From Trichomonas vaginalis G3 (taxonomy: Eukaryota > Parabasalia > Trichomonadida > Trichomonadidae), in NCBI RefSeq assembly GCF_026262505.1, contig NC_067207.1, forward strand, positions 8,524,082-8,588,081: DNA of 64,000 bases, in the 5' to 3' direction. Positions 56,282 through 64,000 of this stretch are shown piece by piece (position 1 is the first letter of the stretch; every line of letters begins with the position of its first letter). The notes beneath the pieces were generated by a model. It ran no database searches. It was not told the DNA's origin and saw nothing but the letters and a program-made list of their open reading frames with translations. A program made the translations under genes and the position numbers.

Positions 56282-59200
56282 ATGATAGATCCAGAATTTG
56301 AAACAGTAAATATTTTATTAACACAGAGTCCATGTGGAAAACTTCACGCTGACAGAATAACAGACGTTGAAGCACTCACAGGATATAAAGTTTGCCCCTT
56401 TTGCAAAGAAGAAGTATATTCTATCCGTGATGATCCAGAAAGGAAAAACCAAAGAAGATTTTTAAAACATTGTGAGAAATGTAAAGAAAATAATGGAAGA
56501 TTAATTCAAGACGTTCAATTGCAAAACACACAACAACCATATGCACCACATATCACGAAACAGAAGATATATCAATGGCTATTAGCACATAATTTGCAGG
56601 AATATTATAAACCAACAAGATATTATATTACTTTTGACTTCGAAACATTAGAGACTAAAGAAGAACTTCAACTTTCTGAATGTGCAACTTTGAACGCTTA
56701 CTTAAAACCATTTATGGTATCATCAACTGTCAAAATAAAGCCGCAAAGCGGCGAGGACGTAGACCGTGATAAAACATTTACGAGGAATTTTTGCTTAACA
56801 TCAAGTGATTCGTTCATCTCTGATTGGATTGAATTTTTATTTTCAACCTGTTCATTAGTTGCTAAATCAAATATTGAACAATATGAAGAATTAATGAATA
56901 CATTAAATGAGAAACAAAAGGAAGCAATGAAAGAGCTTTTAGATGAAGAATTTAATAAAGTGAATATCATTGGTTTTAATTCAGGAAAGTTTGATTTAAA
57001 TTTAATTCTTCGTGATTTAAATACTGCAAAATGGAAGATAAAATCAATGCTGGGTTCTTCTTCTCAATTTAAGCAAGTCATAGTAAAGAAAACAAACTGT
57101 CCATATGAATTAAGATTTATTGACATCAGAAATTATATAGCGGGTGGAACATTAGACCAATTCACTCAAGATTTCGGAAACAATAAATCACGTGTTAAAT
57201 CCTTTTTCCCTTATCAATTCATCACGTGGGAGAATTACGAAGAAGAATTATATAAAGAGGAACCATTCACGAAAGATTCATTTTATTCAGCATTAACTCA
57301 AGAAACAATATCCGATTCAGATTATCAAATATATCTCAATGATGCTAAAAATTTTAAGAATAGATTAGAATATTTTATTCATTATTGCAATAAAGACGTT
57401 GAAATTATGATTGACCCAATTGATAAAATTATCGAAGAAACATTTGTTTATAAAATTGACATGCTTCATAATCTTTCTTTATCATCGAATGCATCAATGA
57501 TTCGTTACGCTTTAGCATATAAGAACTTCAATCCTAACGAAACATATCCAGAAGAAGAAAATGTGGAATCAAGTTTTGAATTAACAAAAAAGTATTGGAA
57601 ATATAAAATTGAATCATATAAGAAACAAGATGAAAAAGCAGAAAGGGATACTAAAAACAATGTTTCAATGGATGACTATCAATACTATCACGATTTAATC
57701 CTTTCATCTAAATGCAGAATGTGTGGTAAAGCGTTTACATATGCAAATAAACCAACATTGGATAGAATCGATAATGAAAAACCACATACCAAAGAAAATT
57801 GTCAGTTAATGTGTTGTTATTGCAATGTCGTAAAATCAAATAAAGATGAAGATGTTCAACGTTTAAGAATCAATTTAAGAAATTATGCATTAAAAAATAA
57901 TTTACCAATGACTTTAGATTCAGTTGAAGCTTATCACATTCTCCGTAATGGAATTACTGGTGGTCTATCAAATGTTCAACATCGTGTTAATCTTAAAGGA
58001 ATCACGCACATTAATAAACTTTCATATAATCCAGAAACTAAAACTGTATCAAATGAGGACACCACCAACATTATGACTCATTTCGTTGGAGTTGACTTTA
58101 ATTCATTATATCCTTCATCATTTTCATCTAATCCTCATGATTTCATTCAATATACTGACCATAAAATGTATATGCCGGGAAGATTGAATGGTGTTATCAT
58201 TTGTGATACAGCAACAAAGAAAGCAAAAGCACTGGGAATAATTAAGAAGAAAAATACTTTATTCGTGGCTGAAGTAAAGGGTCACATTGATGAAAAATAC
58301 ATTAATGATTACATAAACTTTTTACCGATAATAAGAAACTTAGATATTATCACAGATGAAAAAACAATTGGCAGTTTTATGTATAATTACATGAAATCAA
58401 ACAATCTACCAGTTGACCAGAAACAGAGGAAATTAACTCAGTTAGCATCAACACACAACCAATATCAACCATTTTCTTCTTATTATCTTTGGTATCTAAT
58501 AGACAGATTTCATTTTATCATCGATGATATTCAATCAATTTTAACATTTACGAAAAACACTTGTTTTAATGAATTTGCGAACAAATTTATGAACGAAAGA
58601 CAAAAGGCTGAATTAGAAGGAAATAAAGGAAAAAGTTTATTTTGCAAGATTTCACTTAATGGATCATATGGTTACGATGCAATGAATACACAAAATTACG
58701 CAAAGACTAAAATAATGAATGCACAGAAGTCACGCGTTGCATGTATGTCAAATAAGTTTAAAAACATAAGAGAAATAGGTGAAGATACATATCAAGTGAT
58801 GCTTAAAGATAGATTTTATAGATGTGATACATGTTTACAAGAGGCATTCTTCACTTTAGATAATGCTAAATACTGGTATTTGGTTTTCATTTATGATTTT
58901 ATGTATAAATGCATGGATGTTAATCGTTTTCATTTCATTGAAGGTGATACTGATTCATCTTATTGGGCAATCGCTGGCGACCCAAATCTTCCTAACACTC
59001 AAGCATTTCAAGCAATTGTTACCGATAAACAATTTTATGATAAAAACATTTTCAAATTCGCACCTTTTGATTTCTTCTGTTTTGATGAGAAATTTAAACC
59101 TAAATTAAAGAATAAAGCTGAAGAAAAAGCACATGAGAAGAAGTTATTGGGTTTAGCAATTGAGAAACAAGGTGATAACATGGTTGCTTTATGTCCTAAG

Positions 59201-59473
59201 TGTTATACATCATTCAATGGTTCAATTGATGGAAGTGATTTTAAAAAGATTGCACAAAAAATGAAAGGTGTTAGTTTACGACAAAATAAACAATTAACAC
59301 CTAAAAATTATTTGGATATAATAAATGATAAATTGATATTTGATGGTCAGAATATTAATTTACAACTTAAAAATGGGTCAATGACTCGCTTAACAATTGG
59401 TAAGACTGCATTAACAGGAGCACACACTAAGGCTGTATGTTGTGAAAATGGATGTTGTATGCCATTTATTTAA
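56282..59473 (+). CDS. Protein-primed DNA polymerase B with HNH-type insert
   Basis: 1063 residues from ATG 56282 (the frame also reaches a GTG at 56270). An N-terminal Cys/His cluster (VCPFCKEE, HCEKCKEN) is followed by the exonuclease: Exo I FDFETLET (about 117), Exo II NSGKFDLN (about 234) and Exo III YCNKDVEIM (about 368). Polymerase motifs are A DFNSLYPSS (about 603), B KISLNGSYGYDAMN (about 790) and C EGDTDSSYW (about 887). Between Exo III and motif A, residues ~460-525 form an HNH-like module: CRMCGKAF, TLDRIDN and NCQLMCCYCN. A late CPKCYTSF follows. It would replicate element 2 with a protein primer. All catalytic motifs are present and the frame is whole. Confidence 0.92.
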   Translation: MIDPEFETVNILLTQSPCGKLHADRITDVEALTGYKVCPFCKEEVYSIRDDPERKNQRRFLKHCEKCKENNGRLIQDVQLQNTQQPYAPHITKQKIYQWLLAHNLQEYYKPTRYYITFDFETLETKEELQLSECATLNAYLKPFMVSSTVKIKPQSGEDVDRDKTFTRNFCLTSSDSFISDWIEFLFSTCSLVAKSNIEQYEELMNTLNEKQKEAMKELLDEEFNKVNIIGFNSGKFDLNLILRDLNTAKWKIKSMLGSSSQFKQVIVKKTNCPYELRFIDIRNYIAGGTLDQFTQDFGNNKSRVKSFFPYQFITWENYEEELYKEEPFTKDSFYSALTQETISDSDYQIYLNDAKNFKNRLEYFIHYCNKDVEIMIDPIDKIIEETFVYKIDMLHNLSLSSNASMIRYALAYKNFNPNETYPEEENVESSFELTKKYWKYKIESYKKQDEKAERDTKNNVSMDDYQYYHDLILSSKCRMCGKAFTYANKPTLDRIDNEKPHTKENCQLMCCYCNVVKSNKDEDVQRLRINLRNYALKNNLPMTLDSVEAYHILRNGITGGLSNVQHRVNLKGITHINKLSYNPETKTVSNEDTTNIMTHFVGVDFNSLYPSSFSSNPHDFIQYTDHKMYMPGRLNGVIICDTATKKAKALGIIKKKNTLFVAEVKGHIDEKYINDYINFLPIIRNLDIITDEKTIGSFMYNYMKSNNLPVDQKQRKLTQLASTHNQYQPFSSYYLWYLIDRFHFIIDDIQSILTFTKNTCFNEFANKFMNERQKAELEGNKGKSLFCKISLNGSYGYDAMNTQNYAKTKIMNAQKSRVACMSNKFKNIREIGEDTYQVMLKDRFYRCDTCLQEAFFTLDNAKYWYLVFIYDFMYKCMDVNRFHFIEGDTDSSYWAIAGDPNLPNTQAFQAIVTDKQFYDKNIFKFAPFDFFCFDEKFKPKLKNKAEEKAHEKKLLGLAIEKQGDNMVALCPKCYTSFNGSIDGSDFKKIAQKMKGVSLRQNKQLTPKNYLDIINDKLIFDGQNINLQLKNGSMTRLTIGKTALTGAHTKAVCCENGCCMPFI

Positions 59474-59575
59474 TAAAATACCACAGAAGAGACAAAAGGA
59501 ACCGTTAATGATGGTTTTGATACTATGATTCAAAGAGGTGGGCACCCTTAAAACATTGATTTTATTTTTATATAA

Positions 59576-61105
59576 ATGAATAACACAGATTTAAAAATTT
59601 TAATTGATGATTTAGTATTTAATCAAAATTTTCTTAATTATTATGATTTAAAAGCATATCTCCAAAAATATAATAATAATATAACGGGTGATGATATGGA
59701 ATATTATTATCCATATTATAAAAATGAAATTTTGAAATATCATAATAAAATAATTTCTGAAATTAAAGACAAAATTAAAAATAATGAATATATAAAGGGA
59801 AAAACTAAATCACAGCTTAAACAGTTGAAAGATTTCAAAAATAAAGTATTAACAGAAGAAGATATTGATGAATTATATAAATTATATAATCCCGAGCCGC
59901 AAAAGCCAAAGGAACAAAAACAAAAGGAACAAAAAAAAAGGAACAAAAAGGTCCTTCAGACCATAAATGATGCACAAGCTTTAATTTATGATTCATTAGT
60001 TAAACCATATTCAGCCCGACTTTTAAATGAAGATCAACTTTTGGAATTCATCCTTCAACATAAACTCGAAGCGGGAAAGTATATCAAACCTTTATATACA
60101 GCATATTTAAAACAAATGAATAAAATACATCCAGAATTAATGAAGGGAGGATTGAATTCCAAAATCAAAGCAGATAAAATTAAACCACTTACAACACCAA
60201 AACCTCCAACAGTAGTACCTCCTCCTCCTTCAGTTAATCCTTCATCATTCACTTTATTATATCCATTTCAAACATTTAAGAAGCAAAAAGATTTTAAAAA
60301 GGATTTCAAGATATTAAATAAACCAATTGACCCGAAAATTCAACCATTAAAGGAAAAATTTAGTCGACCTTCATTTGCTCCATATCCATATTCATACGAA
60401 ATCGATCATCTGGAATATTCAAAAGGAAACGTTACTTATTTATTTGCCATTAACATTAACACTAGATATTTATATTGCATTCCGGTGAAAGGGAAAACAG
60501 AACAGGAAACAAGAAGAGCTATTCAATACTTACTAGATCATGAAAGAGTAGATAATATCAGGGGTGATGGTGATAAAGGATTTCAGGCAGCTATGGCTCA
60601 TTATTTCCCACAAATTAATTTTTACTTTTCATCCTCTCCATATACGTTTCATAATAAAATAGTTGATGCGGTAATGAGAACTCTTAGAGATGCGTTAGGG
60701 GTTAACGGTCAGATATACTGGGATGGAAATCATGACTCCATCATACAGCAGTTAGTATATTATTACAATAATACATGGCATAGAACTATAAACATGAAAC
60801 CGGTGGAAATGAAAAATGATATTTCAAAAGAATGGGAATATATTAGAAAGCAAATGGAAAAGTTAAATGATGTTAAACGTGAACAAATTAATTCGGGGCT
60901 CATGAATTTTAAACAAGGAAATAAAGTTTTAATTCATCTCGATTATGGAAAAACTGATAAATCAATGACAAAAAGAAGACGAAGATTTGACACAATAGCT
61001 GAATTTGTTAGATATATTAACGGCAATGCATTAGTTGAAGTTGACAAGAAATTAATAGAAATTCCGATTTATTTTATTACTCCATTATATTTAAATAATA
61101 TTTAA
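59576..61105 (+). CDS. Polinton integrase, retrovirus-type (rve), element 2
   Basis: 509 residues from ATG 59576 behind TTTTATTTTTATATAAATG. Residues 1-200 are a lysine-rich helical region, then a proline stretch. The rve core spans about 265-400: YEIDHLEY (D276), NIRGDGDKGF (about 328) and HNKIVDAVMRTLRDALG (about 362), then YYNNTWHRTINMKPVEM. The C-terminal end is SH3/chromo-like (FKQGNKVLIHLDYGKTDKSM). It is diverged from the element 1 integrase and has a much longer N-terminus. The frame is whole. Confidence 0.88.
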   Translation: MNNTDLKILIDDLVFNQNFLNYYDLKAYLQKYNNNITGDDMEYYYPYYKNEILKYHNKIISEIKDKIKNNEYIKGKTKSQLKQLKDFKNKVLTEEDIDELYKLYNPEPQKPKEQKQKEQKKRNKKVLQTINDAQALIYDSLVKPYSARLLNEDQLLEFILQHKLEAGKYIKPLYTAYLKQMNKIHPELMKGGLNSKIKADKIKPLTTPKPPTVVPPPPSVNPSSFTLLYPFQTFKKQKDFKKDFKILNKPIDPKIQPLKEKFSRPSFAPYPYSYEIDHLEYSKGNVTYLFAININTRYLYCIPVKGKTEQETRRAIQYLLDHERVDNIRGDGDKGFQAAMAHYFPQINFYFSSSPYTFHNKIVDAVMRTLRDALGVNGQIYWDGNHDSIIQQLVYYYNNTWHRTINMKPVEMKNDISKEWEYIRKQMEKLNDVKREQINSGLMNFKQGNKVLIHLDYGKTDKSMTKRRRRFDTIAEFVRYINGNALVEVDKKLIEIPIYFITPLYLNNI

Positions 61106-61124
61106 TTTTTTTATTTCGTAAGAA

Positions 61125-61402
61125 ATGAGTGACAACAAAGCAGTCAAGAGTCCAGACAATGAATATAAAAAGAAACTAAACAGAATTAAATCAAAATATG
61201 CTATTACAAAAAGAAGTCGCAATGCGGTGGGGTTGAAAACAATAAAACTAATGGAACTGAAAACGATAAAGAGAGGAAAGAAATAATCGAAAAATTAGAA
61301 ACTTACCGTTCAATCATTAAACTGAGTGAAGCAAAAATAAAAGAATTTAATAGAATAAATAAATTGGTTGGAAGAGATGAATTTAATAAGATGAATTTTT
61401 AA
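61125..61402 (+). pseudogene. Small basic coiled-coil gene of element 2, probably broken
   Basis: ATG 61125 is preceded by TTTTTTTATTTCGTAAGAA. A lysine-rich helical protein begins (MSDNKAVKSPDNEYKKKLNR), and coiled-coil-like sequence continues to about 61402. It appears broken, about once. The function is unknown. Confidence 0.4.
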
Positions 61403-61415
61403 ACTCTATCCAAAT

Positions 61416-61580
61416 TTAATTTTTATTCCTCTTCGACAACATCTCTCTTTCCATCATTACTGCATAACCACATTTTCTCAATTTTAGTGGTTTGTTATTT
61501 TTAACATGTTCTTGCATCATTTTTATCATTTCCTCCCTTGTTATGATTCGTGGTAAATTTTGAGCTTGTGGGGTATTCAT
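61416..61580 (-). CDS. Small basic element-2 protein
   Basis: 54 residues from ATG 61580, preceded on its strand by TTTTTATTTTTATCATAAATG, the element start signal. The start MNTPQAQNLPRIITREEMIK is followed by a basic end (KLRKCGYAVMMEREMLSKRN). It converges with the small plus-strand gene. Similar short basic proteins are common in such elements; the function is unknown. Confidence 0.55.
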   Translation of the reverse strand: MNTPQAQNLPRIITREEMIKMMQEHVKNNKPLKLRKCGYAVMMEREMLSKRNKN

Positions 61581-61625
61581 TTATGATAAAAATAAAAATT
61601 TAAATTATGCCGTTCTAAAGTTTGT

Positions 61626-62230
61626 GACAACATGACATTTTGACAACATCATGGGTTATTCAATAATTAATTATTTTTGAAGAACTGAAGGGGTCACCAG
61701 GTCACCAGGTCACCAGGTCATTTCTTCTCTGAAAAAATGAGACAACATGACATTTTGACAACATCATGGGTTATTCAATAATTAATTATTTTTGAAGAAC
61801 TGAAGGGGTCACCAGGTCACCAGGTCACCAGGTCATTTCACTTCTCTGAAAAAATGAGACAACATGACATTTTGACAACATCATGGGTTATTCAATAATT
61901 AATTATTTTTGAAGAACTGAAGGGGTCACCAGGTCACCAGGTCACCAGGTCATTTACTTCTCTGAAAAAATGAGACAACATGACATTTTGACAACATCAT
62001 GGGTTATTCAATAATTAATTATTTTTGAAGAACTGAAGGGGTCACCAGGTCACCAGGTCACCAGGTCATTTCAACTTCTCTGAAAAAATGACAACATGAC
62101 ATTTTGACAACATCATGGGTTATTCAATAATTAATTATTTTTGAAGAACTGAAGGGGTCACCAGGTCACCAGGTCACCAGGTCATTTACTTCTCTGAAAA
62201 AATGAGACAACATGACATTTTGACAACATC
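61626..62230. repeat. 116-bp tandem array of element 2
   Basis: GACAACATGACATTTTGACA recurs at 61626, 61741, 61858, 61974, 62090 and 62206, giving five units of 115-117 bp plus an end piece. Each unit contains GGTTATTCAATAATTAATTA and a short sub-array of CCAGGTCA. Copies are almost identical, so the expansion is recent. Related single units lie in element 1 (39280-39365 and 39575-39675). Confidence 0.92.
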
Positions 62231-62265
62231 ACAGGATTAATGCAAAAATAAATTCAAATCATACT

Positions 62266-62516
62266 TTATAAAGCTTCATTCACAGGTATTTCATCGTCAG
62301 TAAATGATTCCTCATTATCGTTTGGTTCAATTTGTTTATATAATCCTTTCATTTCTTCTTTCAAAACATAATACCATGTTTGTTTACCATCTATTTTTCT
62401 TTGTTTCCTTTCACATTTATCCTTAATGCTCATTTGAAAGTTTTTGTCTTTCATGTCTGATGGTTTGCAGAATAGAGCATTTTTACACGTCATACCTGCA
62501 CATAATTCATCATAAT
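62266..62516 (-). CDS. Element-2 protein, partial at assembly gap
   Basis: The C-terminal ~84 residues are visible: YDELCAGMTCKNALFCKPSD, a basic middle and an acidic end (PNDNEESFTDDEIPVNEAL). The N-terminus lies in or beyond the gap. Three cysteines near the break might bind metal. No family is recognised. Confidence 0.5.
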
Positions 62517-62616
62517 NNNNNNNNNNNNNNNNNNNNNNNNNNNNNNNNNNNNNNNNNNNNNNNNNNNNNNNNNNNNNNNNNNNNNNNNNNNNNNNNNNNN
62601 NNNNNNNNNNNNNNNN
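62517..62616. other. Assembly gap of 100 N
   Basis: Exactly 100 unknown bases, the usual placeholder for a gap of unknown size. Continuity across it should not be assumed. Confidence 0.98.
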
Positions 62617-64000
62617 TAGAGCTACCATTACCCTAAATATTATTTTGGGTCATTTACGTTCATTACGAAGAAGTCTTGGACAAAAATTACGAAGGAAAGT
62701 CTTACAAACATTTAGAAGAAGTCTTGACAAACATTTACGCTATTACGAAGAATTTCGACAAAACATTTACGTTTCATGTTTGACCAAAAAACAGTGTACG
62801 AAGAAGTTCTTAGACAAAACATTTACGATGAAATTCATGAAATTCATGACAAAATTCAAGAGGGTAGAAAAGAGGGTAGAAAAGAGGGTAGAGTACCCTT
62901 CTACCCTAAATATATTTTTGCCGAATTTAGCAAAAAATAAATGGTTCATTTACTCACAATATTTTTGTACAAAACGACCCCAAACTTTTAACTTTCTTTT
63001 TCTGCAGCTTCAAATGCTATTCTTAGCGAGTTCATATTCTCTAAATTCTCTCTTTAAATCTTCTTTGTTCCATTTGGTCTAGTTCGTATGGCGAGTCTCT
63101 ATAACCAGAACATATCTCACGTTTCATGTTCTATTGTTTTTCGCACATTTTTCCAACTTCTTCTTCAAACAAAGGTTTAGCATTTTCTACTGTATCTTCG
63201 AGTTCTTCTTCTTCATCTAAAACTTTCATGAAACTTTCTGTCTATGGAGTCCATAATTTTTCCAACTGCTATACATATTTTGGAGAAAGCCACATTGCTA
63301 TAATAGTTTACAAGTCTTGGGTCTACATAACATTCCTCTAACCTGTTTGATTTCATCAGGAATTCTGCATTAACATTGTATAAAAAACACCGCGGAATTC
63401 GCGGTTGGTATATTCTTCACAAAATGCCTTATAATTACTCTTCCAGACTTATTTTCCAACAACCTTCTAAAGGTCTTTCCTAAACTGCTGACACATCTTT
63501 GTTGCATTTATATAACCATCCTTGTCTATACGTAAACTTCAATACCGTTGTAAGTGCCTTTTGTGAATGTTTCGCCATTAGATTTGTTCGTGAACGTTTT
63601 TTCTTGACTGTCATACTGTTCTTACAATAAAAATAAAAAAATATTTTTTGGTGGTACGTCGGACATTCGTTTGTGGCTTAACCGTCGGACATTGTCTTGA
63701 AACAGTCACAAATATTGTCTTGAAAACAGTACAATATTGTCTTGAAACAAGTACAAATATGTTCTGAAGCAGTGCAAATATTGTCTTGAAAACAGTACAA
63801 ATATTGTCTTGAAAAAGTACAGTATTGTTCTGAAGCAGTGCAAGTATTGTTCTGAAAAAGTACAAGTATTGTTCTGAAAAAGTACAAGTCTTTGTTCTGA
63901 AACAGAAAATTTTTCTCACAATTGAGAGCTTTTACGGGAAATTTGTTCTGAAAAAGTACAAGTCTTGTTTCTGAAAAAAGTACAAGTATTGTTCTAAAAG
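62617..64000. mobile_element. Decayed Maverick fragment of element-1 type (element 3)
   Basis: It begins with degenerate 25-bp TIR-type units (62640-62840) and a GGGTAG...CTACCC module (62860-62912). On the minus strand the remains of a KilA-N gene follow, starting at ATG 63614 behind TTTTTTTATTTTTATTGTAAGA and including GYINATKMCQQF. Remnants of other genes lie at 62990-63250. It is broken many times and clearly older or poorer in quality than element 1. It runs off the window. Confidence 0.7.
63690..64000. repeat. Diverged 22-25-bp array of element 3
   Basis: Units of the type ATTGTCTTGAAAACAGTACA and TTGTTCTGAAAAAGTACAAG repeat to the window edge. The array lies beside GTGGTACGTCGGACAT (63650-63665), the reverse complement of the start of the small gene that follows the 22-bp array of element 1, so both elements share the arrangement array plus small gene. 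Confidence 0.8.

Larger units (their letters stand above)
54602..62516. mobile_element. Polinton-type fossil, element 2 (PolB + integrase), partial
   Basis: Gene content differs from element 1: protein-primed DNA polymerase B, an rve integrase, small basic proteins and a tandem array, each gene led by a T-rich start signal such as TTTTATTTTTATATAAATG. No capsid, ATPase or TIR is visible. The left boundary is the right end of element 1, and the right part is cut by the assembly gap. Polymerase and integrase frames look whole; other genes show about two breaks. It may be the host of a nested insertion of element 1 or a separate neighbour. Confidence 0.75.

Noticed and set aside
1-64000. tRNA or rRNA genes
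   Set aside because: No convincing tRNA cloverleaf with a B box or rRNA-like stretch was seen by eye; the fold at 29736-29797 lacks tRNA features.

Overview
The window looks like nuclear DNA of a trichomonad parasite, most probably Trichomonas vaginalis. The genes are intron-free and tightly packed with AT-rich spacers. Start codons are preceded by trichomonad core-promoter signals (an Inr-like TCATT at the Hsp70 gene, M5 CCTTT plus an M3-like box at uL5). There is a hydrogenosome-type Nfu protein, a large ankyrin protein and a TKL kinase, and the right half is filled with Maverick/Polinton elements. These assignments come from reading the sequence; no database search was run.

Left half (1-30339), host genes. 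A short array of hairpin repeats (1-362) is followed by a giant HEAT-type protein ending in a degenerate PIKK domain like Tra1/TRRAP (1188-9308, minus). Then come a decayed small gene, an MFS transporter, an ankyrin protein, ribosomal protein uL5 (RPL11), a GT61-type glycosyltransferase, a TKL protein kinase, a PP2A-type leucine carboxyl methyltransferase (LCMT1) divergent from an ARM-like protein with 21 bp between their start codons, cytosolic Hsp70, hydrogenosomal Nfu, a Rab-like GTPase and a TTC1-type TPR protein. A ten-base motif, AAAAGTG(A/T)CA, lies in either orientation just before several of these start codons. Non-coding curiosities are a perfect 110-bp inverted repeat (20827-21117), a perfect three-way-junction fold (29736-29797) and a 120-bp tandem array (29840-30190).

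Element 1 (about 30340-54601) is a nearly whole Maverick/Polinton fossil with terminal inverted repeats of about 1.1 kb. It carries a retrovirus-type integrase, FtsK/HerA-like packaging ATPase, SF3 helicase, major and probable minor capsid genes, a Dam-type adenine methyltransferase, two KilA-N genes, a tail-fibre-like protein with six HxH motifs, a pair of diverged paralogues in opposite orientation, and many small genes. I find no DNA polymerase B in it. The capsid gene is broken; most other frames look whole.

Element 2 (54602 to the assembly gap at 62517) is of a different type. It has a protein-primed DNA polymerase B with an HNH nuclease-like insert, a second integrase, small basic proteins and a 116-bp tandem array whose sequence also occurs inside element 1. 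No capsid gene is visible. Element 1 either inserted into it or sits beside it.

After a 100-N gap, 62617-64000 is a decayed fragment of an element-1-like Maverick, with the same subterminal repeats, KilA-N remains and a diverged version of element 1's 22-bp repeat array.
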